IMG/VR virus record: IMGVR_UViG_3300020196_000205
Coordinates: 1-26,394 of that record
Reading direction: 5' to 3' (one strand)
Source of the DNA: a virus
Length of the DNA stretch: 26,394 nucleotides
Both the position numbers and the translations under genes were made by a program. Below the pieces are notes generated by a model. That model did no database searches, had not been told where the DNA came from, and was given only the letters and a program-made list of their open reading frames with translations. This document shows positions 1 through 9,416 of the stretch, piece after piece. Within the stretch, counting starts at the first letter, position 1; every line of letters starts with the position of its first letter.

Positions 1-2755
1 TACTGTCTATAACAATTTTATCCCATCTTGGTAAATAATTAGCAATGCTTGTATTAAAATCTGTACCAATTTTTGGTATATTTGGTGCAAATGTATTTAA
101 TCCAGAAATAACTGGACGATAATCAATCACATCATGAAGAGGTATTGAGACAGTTGAACCATCTGAATTGGTCACTTTGAATTCTGGTATATCTTCATAA
201 TTGAGAGATGAATAGCTATCAGCACTGAAATAATTTCCTGTACCACTATAAGCAAAGTATTTGTAATTTACTCTAATTGCTCCAGTTGGTACACCAACAC
301 CATCTTTTAATACTAATGCACCTTTTTGATAATGTGTAGGTCTTTGACCTGAATCTAATGTAAATCTACTTGTAATATTAATAGCACCAGCTGAACTGAA
401 TGCTGAATAATTTCCTGGAGTCATTAACACTGAAACTATTTCACAAACATCAGCATGATCTAAAAGAATAGATTTACCAGTGACATTTAAAGCTGTTGTT
501 ATATCTTGTGTATAACTAGTTTTTGTTTTAATTTTTTCTCTAGCACTTATTCCTGTTTGTAATATACTTGTTAAAAGTGTATAGCTTCTTGCACCAGTTA
601 AACCAGAAATAGTGACTGTTTTTCTATTTGCGTTATTATCAAATGCTATTGTAGCTGTTGTTAATGCTACAATTGTTTTTGCAACATTATCAAATAATGT
701 ATAGTTATTTAAATCAGCATCTGTTAAAAAGAATTCAGTAGATTCTGTTAAAGTATGTATCCAATCACCACCTGCAGTTGTTGTAGCAGTAATCATTCTT
801 CTCACAGTTTGTGTAGATGAAAGAATTGTGTCTTGACCTGTAGCTGTATCTAATCCTCTTAATGTTTTTGTATTTTCTATTCCAGTTTGAAAAACGAGTG
901 GTAAATATTCAGGATCGTAAATTATAGTATTACCACGTGCATAAACTACACCTGTGTAAGTTGCAGCAAAATTTCTATCAATTGTTAATGAAGTTGGTGA
1001 AGCTATTGCATCTACAAATCCTACAAATGTATTTGATGTTGTTAAAACTACAGCATCTCCTATTTTAAATTCATCTTGAAATCTTGTTCCAATACCTGTA
1101 AGAGTAGCAGATCCTGAAGTTCCTGATACTTGACCAATTAAAGACTTTGGTGCAATAACTTGATCTACTTCAGCATAAAACCCAATTGGATTTGTTGCTC
1201 CAACATCAGAGATCCATTTGACATCTCTCTCAAAGTTATATCCTGATTCTAATTTTAAATCAAAGAAAGAAAGTTTATATTTTGGTGTTCCAGTATAATC
1301 TGAAGAATGTAATTGGAAAGAACGAATTCTTGCTGTTCCGAGTAAACCTGTTTTATTTAAATTTGTAGTTGTCCCAATAGTGACACCACCTATATGATTG
1401 TCAATACCAGCCCATAGGTAAACTAATCCAAAAGTATTTACAGGAGGAAGACCTTGCACTGCTGAAACAATTATATTATTTCCTACAGTTGTTCCGATTG
1501 GTTGATCGTCAAGACGAGAAATGTGTCCACCTTCAACATTACCAACAGGTCTTGCTTTATCTACATCTAAAAATTTAGTTAAAATTGATTCTACTTCATA
1601 TCCATCAATGTAAGCTTTTCCTGGATCTATTGCAAGTGCTATTTTATTTGCATCACCATATTTGGTGCCAGAAACTGGAATTGCAGGTGTTGCAGGATAT
1701 ACTCCATTATTAGTTCCAGTAATTAAATGCTCTCTTGGTGCAAGAACAAATTTATTTACTTCATAAGAACCTGATTCATCAAATGTTCTTCGAGCAAAAG
1801 TTTTTTCTAATTCAGCATAAGATGTTTTATCAACTTTATGTAATAATCTGCCATCTTTTAAACGTAATAATTCTATAAATTTAATTGTATCTGTAGTATT
1901 TAATTCTAATCGTTTTAATCCAACTGACACTTTATAACGATGTGCTCCTGGAGCAGCATAGTTATTTGAACCTTGTGCGTTATCATTTAATGAAGCATCT
2001 TGTTCTGGTGTGACTACACTTTCTGTGACTTCAAATCCAACACGAGCAGTGACATTATTGATAAATCTACCAACATATAAATGTAATTCAGGATTCTTTA
2101 CAAAGAAACCATCAATGTAATATATTCCTTCTTTAACTTCAACAACTGTTGCAAGCCCTAATACATCGCTTGATGGATTATTTGTATATGTAGTTGCTGC
2201 TTGTCCACTATCTCCAAAACTTTTTATTTTTACAGATATATCACTTACTTGATTTGTAGTTAATCGATAGTTTTTTGCTGTTGTGTTATCAGCTGCAAAA
2301 GCTGTTATTGTTTCTCCTGGAATAAATCTTTTTGTAATTCCATCATCAGCTGTATCTGTGACTTTATAATAAAGAGTAGCAACTGAACTATCTCCTGGAA
2401 CCATACAATTACATTCAGATGTATCATTAACTACAGCTTTGACACCTGATGTTGCTCCTGTAATTATTTTATCTCTGAATTGAGTTAGATAAGAAGTGAC
2501 ATTAGTGTTTCCAAATAGATCTTCTAATTTTGCAAAGTGAACTTTTGAGTCAAAATTAACTTCTCCTGGAACAACCATTGCTCCATTTTTGAAGAAATGA
2601 TCTCCAAAACGTTTAATTTGATTTTGTAGGATTGTTTGAAGTTGGGTTAATTCACGTGCTTGAACTGCATATCCTGGACGAAACAATACTCGAAGGAATT
2701 GTTTCGACTCATTGAAGTCATCAAAATATGGAGTGACGTTAAAATTAATACTCAT
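1..2755 (-). CDS. DUF4815-type virion structural protein, partial at left edge
   Basis: Open without a stop from an ATG at 2755 to the left edge, giving at least 918 residues; the C terminus is outside the window. The N terminus (MSINFNVTPYFDDF, then a stretch including AVQARELTQLQTILQNQI) is the conserved opening of a large structural protein common in marine T4-like phages, which I recall as the DUF4815 family. The rest is beta-rich, Ser/Thr/Gly-rich and has no Cys-rich or enzymatic motif, as expected of a baseplate-periphery or fibre-anchoring component. It is the last gene seen in the baseplate operon, 34 bases after gp8, where T4 carries genes 9 to 11. Family assignment is from memory of the N-terminal motif; the virion role is inferred from synteny. 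No internal stop or frameshift was seen. Confidence 0.8.
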   Translation of the reverse strand, partial: MSINFNVTPYFDDFNESKQFLRVLFRPGYAVQARELTQLQTILQNQIKRFGDHFFKNGAMVVPGEVNFDSKVHFAKLEDLFGNTNVTSYLTQFRDKIITGATSGVKAVVNDTSECNCMVPGDSSVATLYYKVTDTADDGITKRFIPGETITAFAADNTTAKNYRLTTNQVSDISVKIKSFGDSGQAATTYTNNPSSDVLGLATVVEVKEGIYYIDGFFVKNPELHLYVGRFINNVTARVGFEVTESVVTPEQDASLNDNAQGSNNYAAPGAHRYKVSVGLKRLELNTTDTIKFIELLRLKDGRLLHKVDKTSYAELEKTFARRTFDESGSYEVNKFVLAPREHLITGTNNGVYPATPAIPVSGTKYGDANKIALAIDPGKAYIDGYEVESILTKFLDVDKARPVGNVEGGHISRLDDQPIGTTVGNNIIVSAVQGLPPVNTFGLVYLWAGIDNHIGGVTIGTTTNLNKTGLLGTARIRSFQLHSSDYTGTPKYKLSFFDLKLESGYNFERDVKWISDVGATNPIGFYAEVDQVIAPKSLIGQVSGTSGSATLTGIGTRFQDEFKIGDAVVLTTSNTFVGFVDAIASPTSLTIDRNFAATYTGVVYARGNTIIYDPEYLPLVFQTGIENTKTLRGLDTATGQDTILSSTQTVRRMITATTTAGGDWIHTLTESTEFFLTDADLNNYTLFDNVAKTIVALTTATIAFDNNANRKTVTISGLTGARSYTLLTSILQTGISAREKIKTKTSYTQDITTALNVTGKSILLDHADVCEIVSVLMTPGNYSAFSSAGAINITSRFTLDSGQRPTHYQKGALVLKDGVGVPTGAIRVNYKYFAYSGTGNYFSADSYSSLNYEDIPEFKVTNSDGSTVSIPLHDVIDYRPVISGLNTFAPNIPKIGTDFNTSIANYLPRWDKIVIDS

Positions 2756-2774
2756 GTTATTCTATTTAAATTTA

Positions 2775-2793
2775 GTAAGAAACAAATTCTTAC
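2775..2793 (-). other. Intercistronic 7-bp hairpin at the gp8 stop codon
   Basis: GTAAGAA (2775-2781) and TTCTTAC (2787-2793) form a perfect 7-bp stem with a 5-base loop that includes the gp8 stop codon. No T-run follows on the minus strand, so it is not a canonical terminator; it could be an mRNA-processing or translation-spacing element between gp8 and the next gene. The bases that follow on the minus strand (TTTAAATAGAA) weakly resemble a late promoter. Confidence 0.3.
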
Positions 2794-4205
2794 ATTTCAA
2801 CTATAATCTTAATATCTTCGATTTGGTCAATCGCACGATTAATAGGTCTTCTATTTTCTACATATATAACATCACCACTGTCTGCTTGTATTTCTGGATT
2901 TGTTAAAGCACCAGAAGTGAATGTCACAGCTGTTGGTGTGACGCCATCAGCAGCAAACATTGTAATTGTTTCTCCTGATTGAAAAGCTGCTCCAGCAATG
3001 TTATCAGTTCTTTCTTGTATGTATCGAATAGTTGTACCAGCAGTATCAATACTTATAATTCTTCCATAAGCATTAGAAGTTCCACCTCTAATTATTCTAT
3101 CAACTAAAAGTACACCATTAAGAGCAGAATATGCCATTGCTTTAGATGCTGTTCTTGTTGAAAGAGTAGCTACAGTAGATGATCCAAAATTAAATGGATC
3201 TCTTATAAGTGTGATTCTTCGATAGTCATTATCAACTGGGAAGTCGCCTGACCCATCGTTGTATTCTAATCTAACGTTCATCATAACATAAAATCCACCA
3301 AGTTCTTTTATAGCATCAATACCATGTCCACCTTTTGGAGATATGATTACTGTTGCTGCAGCATTTGCACCACCACCACCTGTGAATGTCGCAGTAGCAT
3401 AAGTGTATCCTGAACCACCAGATGTTATAGAGATTGATGTAATAGTATTTGTACCAGCATCACGCACAGCAGTTGCTGTAGCACCTGTACCATCACCTGT
3501 GATTGTCACAGTTGGAACTGATGAATATCCTGAACCAACATTTGTCATTACTATGTTGTCAATTCTTCCGTCGACGGCAGCTTGCTCAACAAGATATTGA
3601 CTGTAGTATGCATCTGTGACTCCAGGATTTGTAATGAGTTGTTTAACTGGAATGAAATCTGTAGAAACGAATTTCAAAACGTTAGCAGGAGAAACTGTAA
3701 ACATATATTTCCACGAATAGCCATCAGCTGTTGAAAATATAGAAGTACCAGTTCCTGTAGGTTTAATTGTACTTGCTATAAGTGCACCTTGTGAATTTCT
3801 ATTTTTGATTACTTTATAAACGTTATATTCATCTGTGATTATGAAAAAGTTTGCATCAAATAACGTTGCTGGAGTTGTTGCTCCACCAGAGTTAATATTT
3901 ACACCAGCAGTGACACCATTATAATCATGACGATAAATGTCATAATATTTTCCTGATGTCCAGTCTCTTCTTGGAATTGATAATATTACATCTGATGCTT
4001 GTACTCGCTTTAATGCGATCATATCATCCCAGTAATATAATTCGTCGCCGACTGTGTCTTTTGGTGTGTCTGGTAAATTGTCGTCAGCCCAAGATTGTGG
4101 ACGTCCGATACCCAGATAAATTGAAGTAGGGGATGCTTCATCGAATCCCTCTAAAAATGATTGCGCATTATGAATGCGGAATTTATTTGATATAATTGCT
4201 GCCAT
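2790..4205 (-). CDS. 8: Baseplate wedge protein gp8
   Basis: This 471-residue protein matches T4 gp8 at both ends: an N-terminal SNKFRI block, IPRRDW at residues 77-82 (same motif in T4 gp8), and a C-terminal ENRRPINRAIDQ block from residue 450 that corresponds to the T4 ending ENRPPIIMAMDQ. gp8 is a dimeric wedge subunit of the baseplate that binds gp7 and gp10 in T4. It is longer than T4 gp8 (334 aa); much of the excess is a Gly/Thr-rich insert at about residues 220-290 holding two GSGY-type repeats (224-247 and 263-287). It lies between the gp7-position gene (18 bases upstream) and the DUF4815 gene. The TTAAAACAAATAGGAAAG leader supplies an AGGAAAG ribosome site for the ATG at 4205. Confidence 0.9.
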   Translation of the reverse strand: MAAIISNKFRIHNAQSFLEGFDEASPTSIYLGIGRPQSWADDNLPDTPKDTVGDELYYWDDMIALKRVQASDVILSIPRRDWTSGKYYDIYRHDYNGVTAGVNINSGGATTPATLFDANFFIITDEYNVYKVIKNRNSQGALIASTIKPTGTGTSIFSTADGYSWKYMFTVSPANVLKFVSTDFIPVKQLITNPGVTDAYYSQYLVEQAAVDGRIDNIVMTNVGSGYSSVPTVTITGDGTGATATAVRDAGTNTITSISITSGGSGYTYATATFTGGGGANAAATVIISPKGGHGIDAIKELGGFYVMMNVRLEYNDGSGDFPVDNDYRRITLIRDPFNFGSSTVATLSTRTASKAMAYSALNGVLLVDRIIRGGTSNAYGRIISIDTAGTTIRYIQERTDNIAGAAFQSGETITMFAADGVTPTAVTFTSGALTNPEIQADSGDVIYVENRRPINRAIDQIEDIKIIVEM

Positions 4206-4223
4206 GATTCTTTCCTATTTGTT

Positions 4224-6854
4224 TTAAGTATATAGGTCGAATAATAAGTTATTATTATCCCAACCATAAATTGTAGCGTCCATTTCTACACTGTCCGCAT
4301 CCATTGTAAATGTATCGTCAAACGTAAATCTCACATCGTCTGTAGAGAATCTTAAAGCTGATGCTGGAAGTCTCACGATACCAATTTCTGATTCTATTGC
4401 AAAATTGACTTTCTTATATGGATTATTTAGTATTTCCAAACAAGTTATGTCTGAAAAATCCTTAATTTGTGTGTTTCCAAAAACCCAATAATTAAAATTA
4501 GGATTTGGATAAGTGTTAATAACACCATATGTCCCTGTGGTAAATGCAGGTGTTCCTGTAAGGTTTGCAAATTTAGTACCAGAAACACTTGGTTTATGAG
4601 TAAATTTAAATCTTTCTAAATCTACTAAATTAGTTCCAGCTCTTCTTGCACTACCATCGAAAGCAGGAGTTGATGTTTCAAGCAAAGTTATTGGGTTTCG
4701 ATCTAGTTTTTTGACTATTTGATCTTTCTTTAAGAATATAGAAAGAGTCTTTTCTTGTTCAAATCCTATAACTTCTGATCTTAAATCTAAAAGATAAGTT
4801 TCTGCAGTTGAAAGCTTTGGAAATGTTAATGTTGGTAAAAATTCTGGATTTAATATATTTAGTCTCAAAGTTGTAGCAATAAAATCCGTAATTTTAAGTA
4901 CTATTTGTTCTTTGCTCAATGTTGCAAACATTTCATTAGCAGTTCTATAATTACCTACTGCTTTCATTTTCATATCAATTATTTGACGAATTTGATAGTT
5001 TAATATTTGCACCTTTAATTTAACATTTGTAGAAATGTTATTTTTAACTTTAACTTCTCCAAATAATGCAAGCCCGATTGGGTGAAGTAGTTTTTTAACT
5101 GCATCACGATACAAATTAATACTTTGTCCTACCTTAATGACATAAGAGAAATCTTGATAATATAAAGAGTCTTGAATTCGTTTTGAACTTTCTGATAATT
5201 GACCATCAGAACCACTAAACCCTCCAATTTGAGAAGTTAATGCATTCACTCTTACACGAACATTAGGATTTGATATTGAACAAATTTTAGCTGTTGATAA
5301 AGAAGTTAATCCTTTAATATTCATATTATTTGAAAACATACCAGACTGCTCTCTTACAAATATATCTGAATCTTCATCTAATATATAACCACTCTCATCT
5401 TCTTTTAAAAAACCAGAAAAAGATGAAGCTTGTTTTAATTTAATTAAATGTGTATCATTATCAATTTTTTCTAATACACCAGTTGCTATTTGCTGTTTCT
5501 CTGATAAAAATTTATCACCATTTTCTAGAATTAAATTATCATCAGTATTTCTTTCTAAACGAATTGATTGAGGCAAACTAGTAATTGTTTCACCAAGAGA
5601 AAATGCACCACTTGCAGTTTTAATTACCATATAAAGAGGTATAAAGAAATCAGGTGGGTTTACATAATCAAATCCACTTTCAGATGTGACAATACTTGTA
5701 ATTTTACCAATGCTCTTTGATCCAGCTAATATTTTTCCATTTGCTCTTCCTGCACCAGTTGGAAGAGAAAGAATAGGTAGTTTATTATAAAAAGCTCCAG
5801 GAGAGAGTATTGTTGCTTTTTTGATTGCTCCAGTATTTGAAGATTCAATGTCTATTTCTCCTAAATCTTCATTCAATATAAATCCTGTACCATCTTCTTT
5901 TAGTAAAGAATCTCTATCAATCTCAGATATAAATCCTGATGCAGATAATGATGGAGATAATTCTGGACCACCTGTTCCAGCATTATTAAATGTTATTGTA
6001 TCATTTAATTGATATCCAACACCACCACTAGCAACAATTAATTCAGTCACAGATCCTGGAAGAATTGCACCAACTTCTGAACGTGCAAGCACACCTGTAG
6101 GAGAACTGAATTGAATCACATCACCTATTTGACTATATGCACCACCTTCAATAATATTAAATTTTTCTATAATTGGAAGAACAGTACAAATAATATCACC
6201 AAATGGTGTTATGTTAGACTTTCCTGTTATTGTGAATGTTTCAATATCATTAGTTTGTTTAAATACTCCAGTCAAACTATCTTTGCTAATTGTTATTTCA
6301 GCAATATCTAAATTTAAAAAACGAAACAGAATAACATTTTCAACTCTGGCTGTTGCTTTTTCTATTACACCATTTGGAAATATTCTAGTTTGTGTAATTA
6401 ATTGTCCTAATAAATTACGAGCATCTCCTGTTGTAGCAAGAACACGAATTATTTGTCTTTCGCTCCATTTACCATCTGATACACGAAGCATATCAACTTT
6501 AGGAAAATATAATTCAGCATCTTCATTAAACAATATACGAAAAAGAAATTTATATGAAGCTTCTGTTCCTTTTGATAGATATAAATCTTTAATATGTTTT
6601 GCTAGATATCTTTTATCTGAAAGAACTTCTTTTGGAATGCTAGGTAATATTTCTTTTGAGAAATAGTCAACAAACATATTGACAGTATTATCAATATCTC
6701 TTATGTCTTCTAAATGTTGTTGTGGGTAAAAATTTTCAAGAAATTCGTAATATGCTTTTAGAAAGTCAATAAACTTTTGATTATCATCCCTTACAAATTC
6801 AGGGACTTGTTTACTAACGACTATCGATGCTGTTGCTTTTACTGAAGCTGGCAT
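4224..6854 (-). CDS. Large baseplate wedge-like structural protein in the gp7 position
   Basis: An 876-residue protein between gp6 and gp8, the place of gene 7 in T4, but I cannot see direct similarity to T4 gp7. Residues 10-110 form a conserved-looking helical domain (VPEFVRDDNQKFIDFLKAYY, then YLSKGTEASYKFLFRILF) that I recall from marine T4-like baseplate proteins. The middle is beta-rich with GSGY-like elements (near 278-300 and 390-400) and three short acidic repeats of the form LLKEDGTGFILNEDL (317-331), NLILENGDKFLSEK (440-453) and FLKEDESGYILDEDS (482-496). The C-terminal third is mixed. The ATG at 6854 follows gp6 by 6 bases, so translation is probably coupled. The role as gp7 equivalent is inferred from position; a different wedge or fibre-connecting protein is possible. 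Confidence 0.65.
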   Translation of the reverse strand: MPASVKATASIVVSKQVPEFVRDDNQKFIDFLKAYYEFLENFYPQQHLEDIRDIDNTVNMFVDYFSKEILPSIPKEVLSDKRYLAKHIKDLYLSKGTEASYKFLFRILFNEDAELYFPKVDMLRVSDGKWSERQIIRVLATTGDARNLLGQLITQTRIFPNGVIEKATARVENVILFRFLNLDIAEITISKDSLTGVFKQTNDIETFTITGKSNITPFGDIICTVLPIIEKFNIIEGGAYSQIGDVIQFSSPTGVLARSEVGAILPGSVTELIVASGGVGYQLNDTITFNNAGTGGPELSPSLSASGFISEIDRDSLLKEDGTGFILNEDLGEIDIESSNTGAIKKATILSPGAFYNKLPILSLPTGAGRANGKILAGSKSIGKITSIVTSESGFDYVNPPDFFIPLYMVIKTASGAFSLGETITSLPQSIRLERNTDDNLILENGDKFLSEKQQIATGVLEKIDNDTHLIKLKQASSFSGFLKEDESGYILDEDSDIFVREQSGMFSNNMNIKGLTSLSTAKICSISNPNVRVRVNALTSQIGGFSGSDGQLSESSKRIQDSLYYQDFSYVIKVGQSINLYRDAVKKLLHPIGLALFGEVKVKNNISTNVKLKVQILNYQIRQIIDMKMKAVGNYRTANEMFATLSKEQIVLKITDFIATTLRLNILNPEFLPTLTFPKLSTAETYLLDLRSEVIGFEQEKTLSIFLKKDQIVKKLDRNPITLLETSTPAFDGSARRAGTNLVDLERFKFTHKPSVSGTKFANLTGTPAFTTGTYGVINTYPNPNFNYWVFGNTQIKDFSDITCLEILNNPYKKVNFAIESEIGIVRLPASALRFSTDDVRFTFDDTFTMDADSVEMDATIYGWDNNNLLFDLYT

Positions 6855-6860
6855 AGTTTT

Positions 6861-8708
6861 TTATCTACTGTTTGTAAATATAAAATCTTTTCCTGACACA
6901 CTTTCGCCAGAAGCAATTTTATCAGATATAATATTTACTTCTATATCCTGTTCTCTTATAAATGCTAATTGATTTCTAAGAGATATTACATCATAAGAAG
7001 CAGGCTCTACTGTAAAAGTTATTTTACCATTAATATCACCTTGTGATATATTGATGCTATCGATTGATATTTTACCTGTTGTGTAATTTACTGTACCGAT
7101 ATATGATGGTGTATAAATTTTAACATTTGCAGCAGTAAGATAAAATAATCTTAAATCGCCGATTGCGTTATCTTCAATGTAATATGTATCTACACTTCCT
7201 GCTATTGTAAATCCTGATGACGATAAAGAAATAGAAGCATTTTGTGTTGAAGTTGGTTTATAAATTGGATTATTTAATGAGAATGTATATTTTGTATTCG
7301 TATTAAATTGTGGTGTTAAAAGATACTTTAATTGAATTTTAGTAATGTTTGAAACAATGCTATTTTCACTTTTGTCAATTAAACTAGATAATGCTGACTC
7401 ACGAAATACAGCATCAAATTTATTTAAGTTGCCTGTGTTATAAGCTTTTATTGTATCAACCACAATGCTTTTTATAGTGTCAGCACTACGAGTTGTTAAT
7501 TTTGGATTGTAATATACATTTGAATTTACTGATATGTATAGTATGTCAGGATCAACTATTTCTGGAATAATACTTACTAAACTTTTTCCTTTTATAATAT
7601 CTTTAATAATAATTTGTTTAGTGCTTTGTGTTAATGTATCTCCTGTTTTTGGTTTAATACAAATATATGCTTTTCCATAAATTGGTGGATCATTTTCTTC
7701 ACCACCCCAAACTGAAATAGCATCAACGTTATTATAAAATTTTGGAATAATTACTTTGTAGTCATCTGCAGTCACTGCTCTATTTTGTGCTGTAAAACTT
7801 TTTGGAGCATTAAATTTAATACTATCAATTGTTTCAGGTATAGAACCACCAGCTGCAATTGCTTTTGTCACAATTGATACGTTGGCTGTATTTGTAAATG
7901 CGTTTCCTGTGTATGTGAAAGTAGCTGTACCATTTGGTTCTGATTCATTGCAAACAAAATAATCTATAAGAATATTTGCACCATTTGCTGGAGCAAATCC
8001 TAAAAGACCATCACCAAAAGAAATAACATAATTACCATCATCATTTTCTTTTAAAAAATAAACACGTGATACTGGAGTTAATGTAGAGAAATTATCAGCA
8101 AGATTATATACTGTGTTTGCTGCTGATCCTGCTACCTCTTGAACATTGATTTTAATTGTTGAAGTATCTACTTTAGCATTTGGAATTACATAAGATCCAT
8201 TCGTGACCATTGAATATGTTTTTTGTAATAATCTTCCTTCAATTATAGGAACATTTAAAAATGAATATGTATTTGTGATAGAACGAGAAACAGTGGTTGT
8301 ACTATCAGTTAAAAAATTAAAATTACTTCCACTAAAATTTGAACTGAATGAAGTTCCTGCTGGTATAGTAAGAGTTGTTGGATTTCCTGATACGTTCGAT
8401 ATAACAAGATCAATAAGTGCTTTTGAAGCAATACTTGATGATGGAGTATATCCTAATGATTTAGCAAGACTTACAACTGATGAACGTTTTACAGCACTAT
8501 CTAAAAACATTTCATTAACACTTAAATTATAATACAAAGCATTATAATGTGTGTTGTAAGCAAGTACATCTAACAAGATTGAAAGACCAGATCCTTCAAA
8601 ATTGTAATCGCTAAATGCATTTTGTGCTTTTAAATATGTCTTTATATTCTTTTTTATTTCATCAAAATCTAATTCAGTGACTTTAATGTTTCTACTTGTT
8701 TCAGCCAT
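6861..8708 (-). CDS. 6: Baseplate wedge protein gp6
   Basis: A 615-residue protein with the characteristic gp6 N terminus: a TELDFDEIKKNIKTYLKAQ block followed by the conserved SGLSILLDVLAYNTHYNA segment (about residues 42-59) and FLDSAVKRSSVVSLAKSLGY. gp6 belongs to the baseplate J-like family; in T4 it forms the continuous inner ring of the baseplate together with gp25 and gp53. Length is close to T4 gp6 (660 aa). Its ATG overlaps the gp25 stop as TAATG, so gp25 and gp6 are translationally coupled, matching their tight structural association. No odd truncation was seen. Confidence 0.93.
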   Translation of the reverse strand: MAETSRNIKVTELDFDEIKKNIKTYLKAQNAFSDYNFEGSGLSILLDVLAYNTHYNALYYNLSVNEMFLDSAVKRSSVVSLAKSLGYTPSSSIASKALIDLVISNVSGNPTTLTIPAGTSFSSNFSGSNFNFLTDSTTTVSRSITNTYSFLNVPIIEGRLLQKTYSMVTNGSYVIPNAKVDTSTIKINVQEVAGSAANTVYNLADNFSTLTPVSRVYFLKENDDGNYVISFGDGLLGFAPANGANILIDYFVCNESEPNGTATFTYTGNAFTNTANVSIVTKAIAAGGSIPETIDSIKFNAPKSFTAQNRAVTADDYKVIIPKFYNNVDAISVWGGEENDPPIYGKAYICIKPKTGDTLTQSTKQIIIKDIIKGKSLVSIIPEIVDPDILYISVNSNVYYNPKLTTRSADTIKSIVVDTIKAYNTGNLNKFDAVFRESALSSLIDKSENSIVSNITKIQLKYLLTPQFNTNTKYTFSLNNPIYKPTSTQNASISLSSSGFTIAGSVDTYYIEDNAIGDLRLFYLTAANVKIYTPSYIGTVNYTTGKISIDSINISQGDINGKITFTVEPASYDVISLRNQLAFIREQDIEVNIISDKIASGESVSGKDFIFTNSR

Positions 8709-9100
8709 TATCGTGTTCTTTCGAGTGTTAAAGTTAATTCTATTGGTGTAGCTGTATTAATAATTTTAAATACAATACGAATATCTACATAATTTTCGTC
8801 TGGACGAACCAATACAAACACATCAACTAATAATACTCTTGGTTCGTAATTTCTTATAACATCAACTATACTTCTTTTAATTACAGCTGTAGCCATTTCA
8901 GTGACTGGTTCAAAAAGCATTCCTCTTACTTGACAACCGATTTCACTATGAAAAGGTCTTTCAAAATTTTTAGTAAGTATTAGGTTTCGAACACTTTGTT
9001 TAATCGCTTGCTCGTCATATTTTATAGCTACATCCTTATTTACAGGGTGTGCTGTAAAGTTTAAATCTAAATCTGCGAATGTACGAGTATTAGTTGGCAT
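8708..9100 (-). CDS. 25: Baseplate wedge protein gp25 (GPW/gp25 family)
   Basis: A 130-residue protein, the usual length for gp25 (132 aa in T4). Typical features are the N-terminal FADLDLNFTAHPVNKDVA block, the NLILTKNFERPFHSEIGC segment (about residues 37-54; compare the family's L-T-x-x-GER-x-x-x-P-x-x-G) and a beta-rich C terminus ending in a LTLTLER strand. gp25 is the sheath-initiator-like wedge protein that interacts with gp6 and gp53 and primes sheath assembly. It lies immediately after the PAAR gene and overlaps gp6 by one base. Confidence 0.92.
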   Translation of the reverse strand: MPTNTRTFADLDLNFTAHPVNKDVAIKYDEQAIKQSVRNLILTKNFERPFHSEIGCQVRGMLFEPVTEMATAVIKRSIVDVIRNYEPRVLLVDVFVLVRPDENYVDIRIVFKIINTATPIELTLTLERTR

Positions 9101-9111
9101 ATTACTATTTA

Positions 9112-9414
9112 TTATCCTATGTTGACTTTTGGTGACCCTAATAATCCAACTTTATCACCACATAATATAGGATCTAATATCCTTACAGCTTGTCTTCCCT
9201 CAATATTACATTTTAAAGAGCCAATTACTACTAATCTACTTGGTGAAGGGTGTACTACAATACCACAAACATGTGTAAGATACATTGTATATAAAGTCAA
9301 TGGAATAGGTAAACCTTGTATAAAAGTTTTACTTGCAAAAGGACCAATTGGTAAAGTTGGTGGAAAACAACCATGTCCAAATGATAGTGTTGTTGCTACT
9401 GCTGCTAATGGCAT
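9112..9414 (-). CDS. PAAR-motif spike-tip protein (T4 gp5.4-like)
   Basis: A 100-residue protein rich in Gly, Pro and short beta strands, with the conserved HG near the start (SFGHGCFPPTLPIGP) and the later GSLKCNIEGRQAVRILDPILCGD segment typical of PAAR/DUF4280-like spike tips. PAAR proteins cap the trimeric gp5 beta-helix as a sharpened cone with a bound metal ion; His14, Cys16, His49, His54 and the two later Cys are possible ligands. It begins 2 bases after the gp5 stop, so it is expressed with the spike it sits on, as with gp5.4 in the T4 tail. Confidence 0.85.
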   Translation of the reverse strand: MPLAAVATTLSFGHGCFPPTLPIGPFASKTFIQGLPIPLTLYTMYLTHVCGIVVHPSPSRLVVIGSLKCNIEGRQAVRILDPILCGDKVGLLGSPKVNIG

Positions 9415-9416
9415 AT

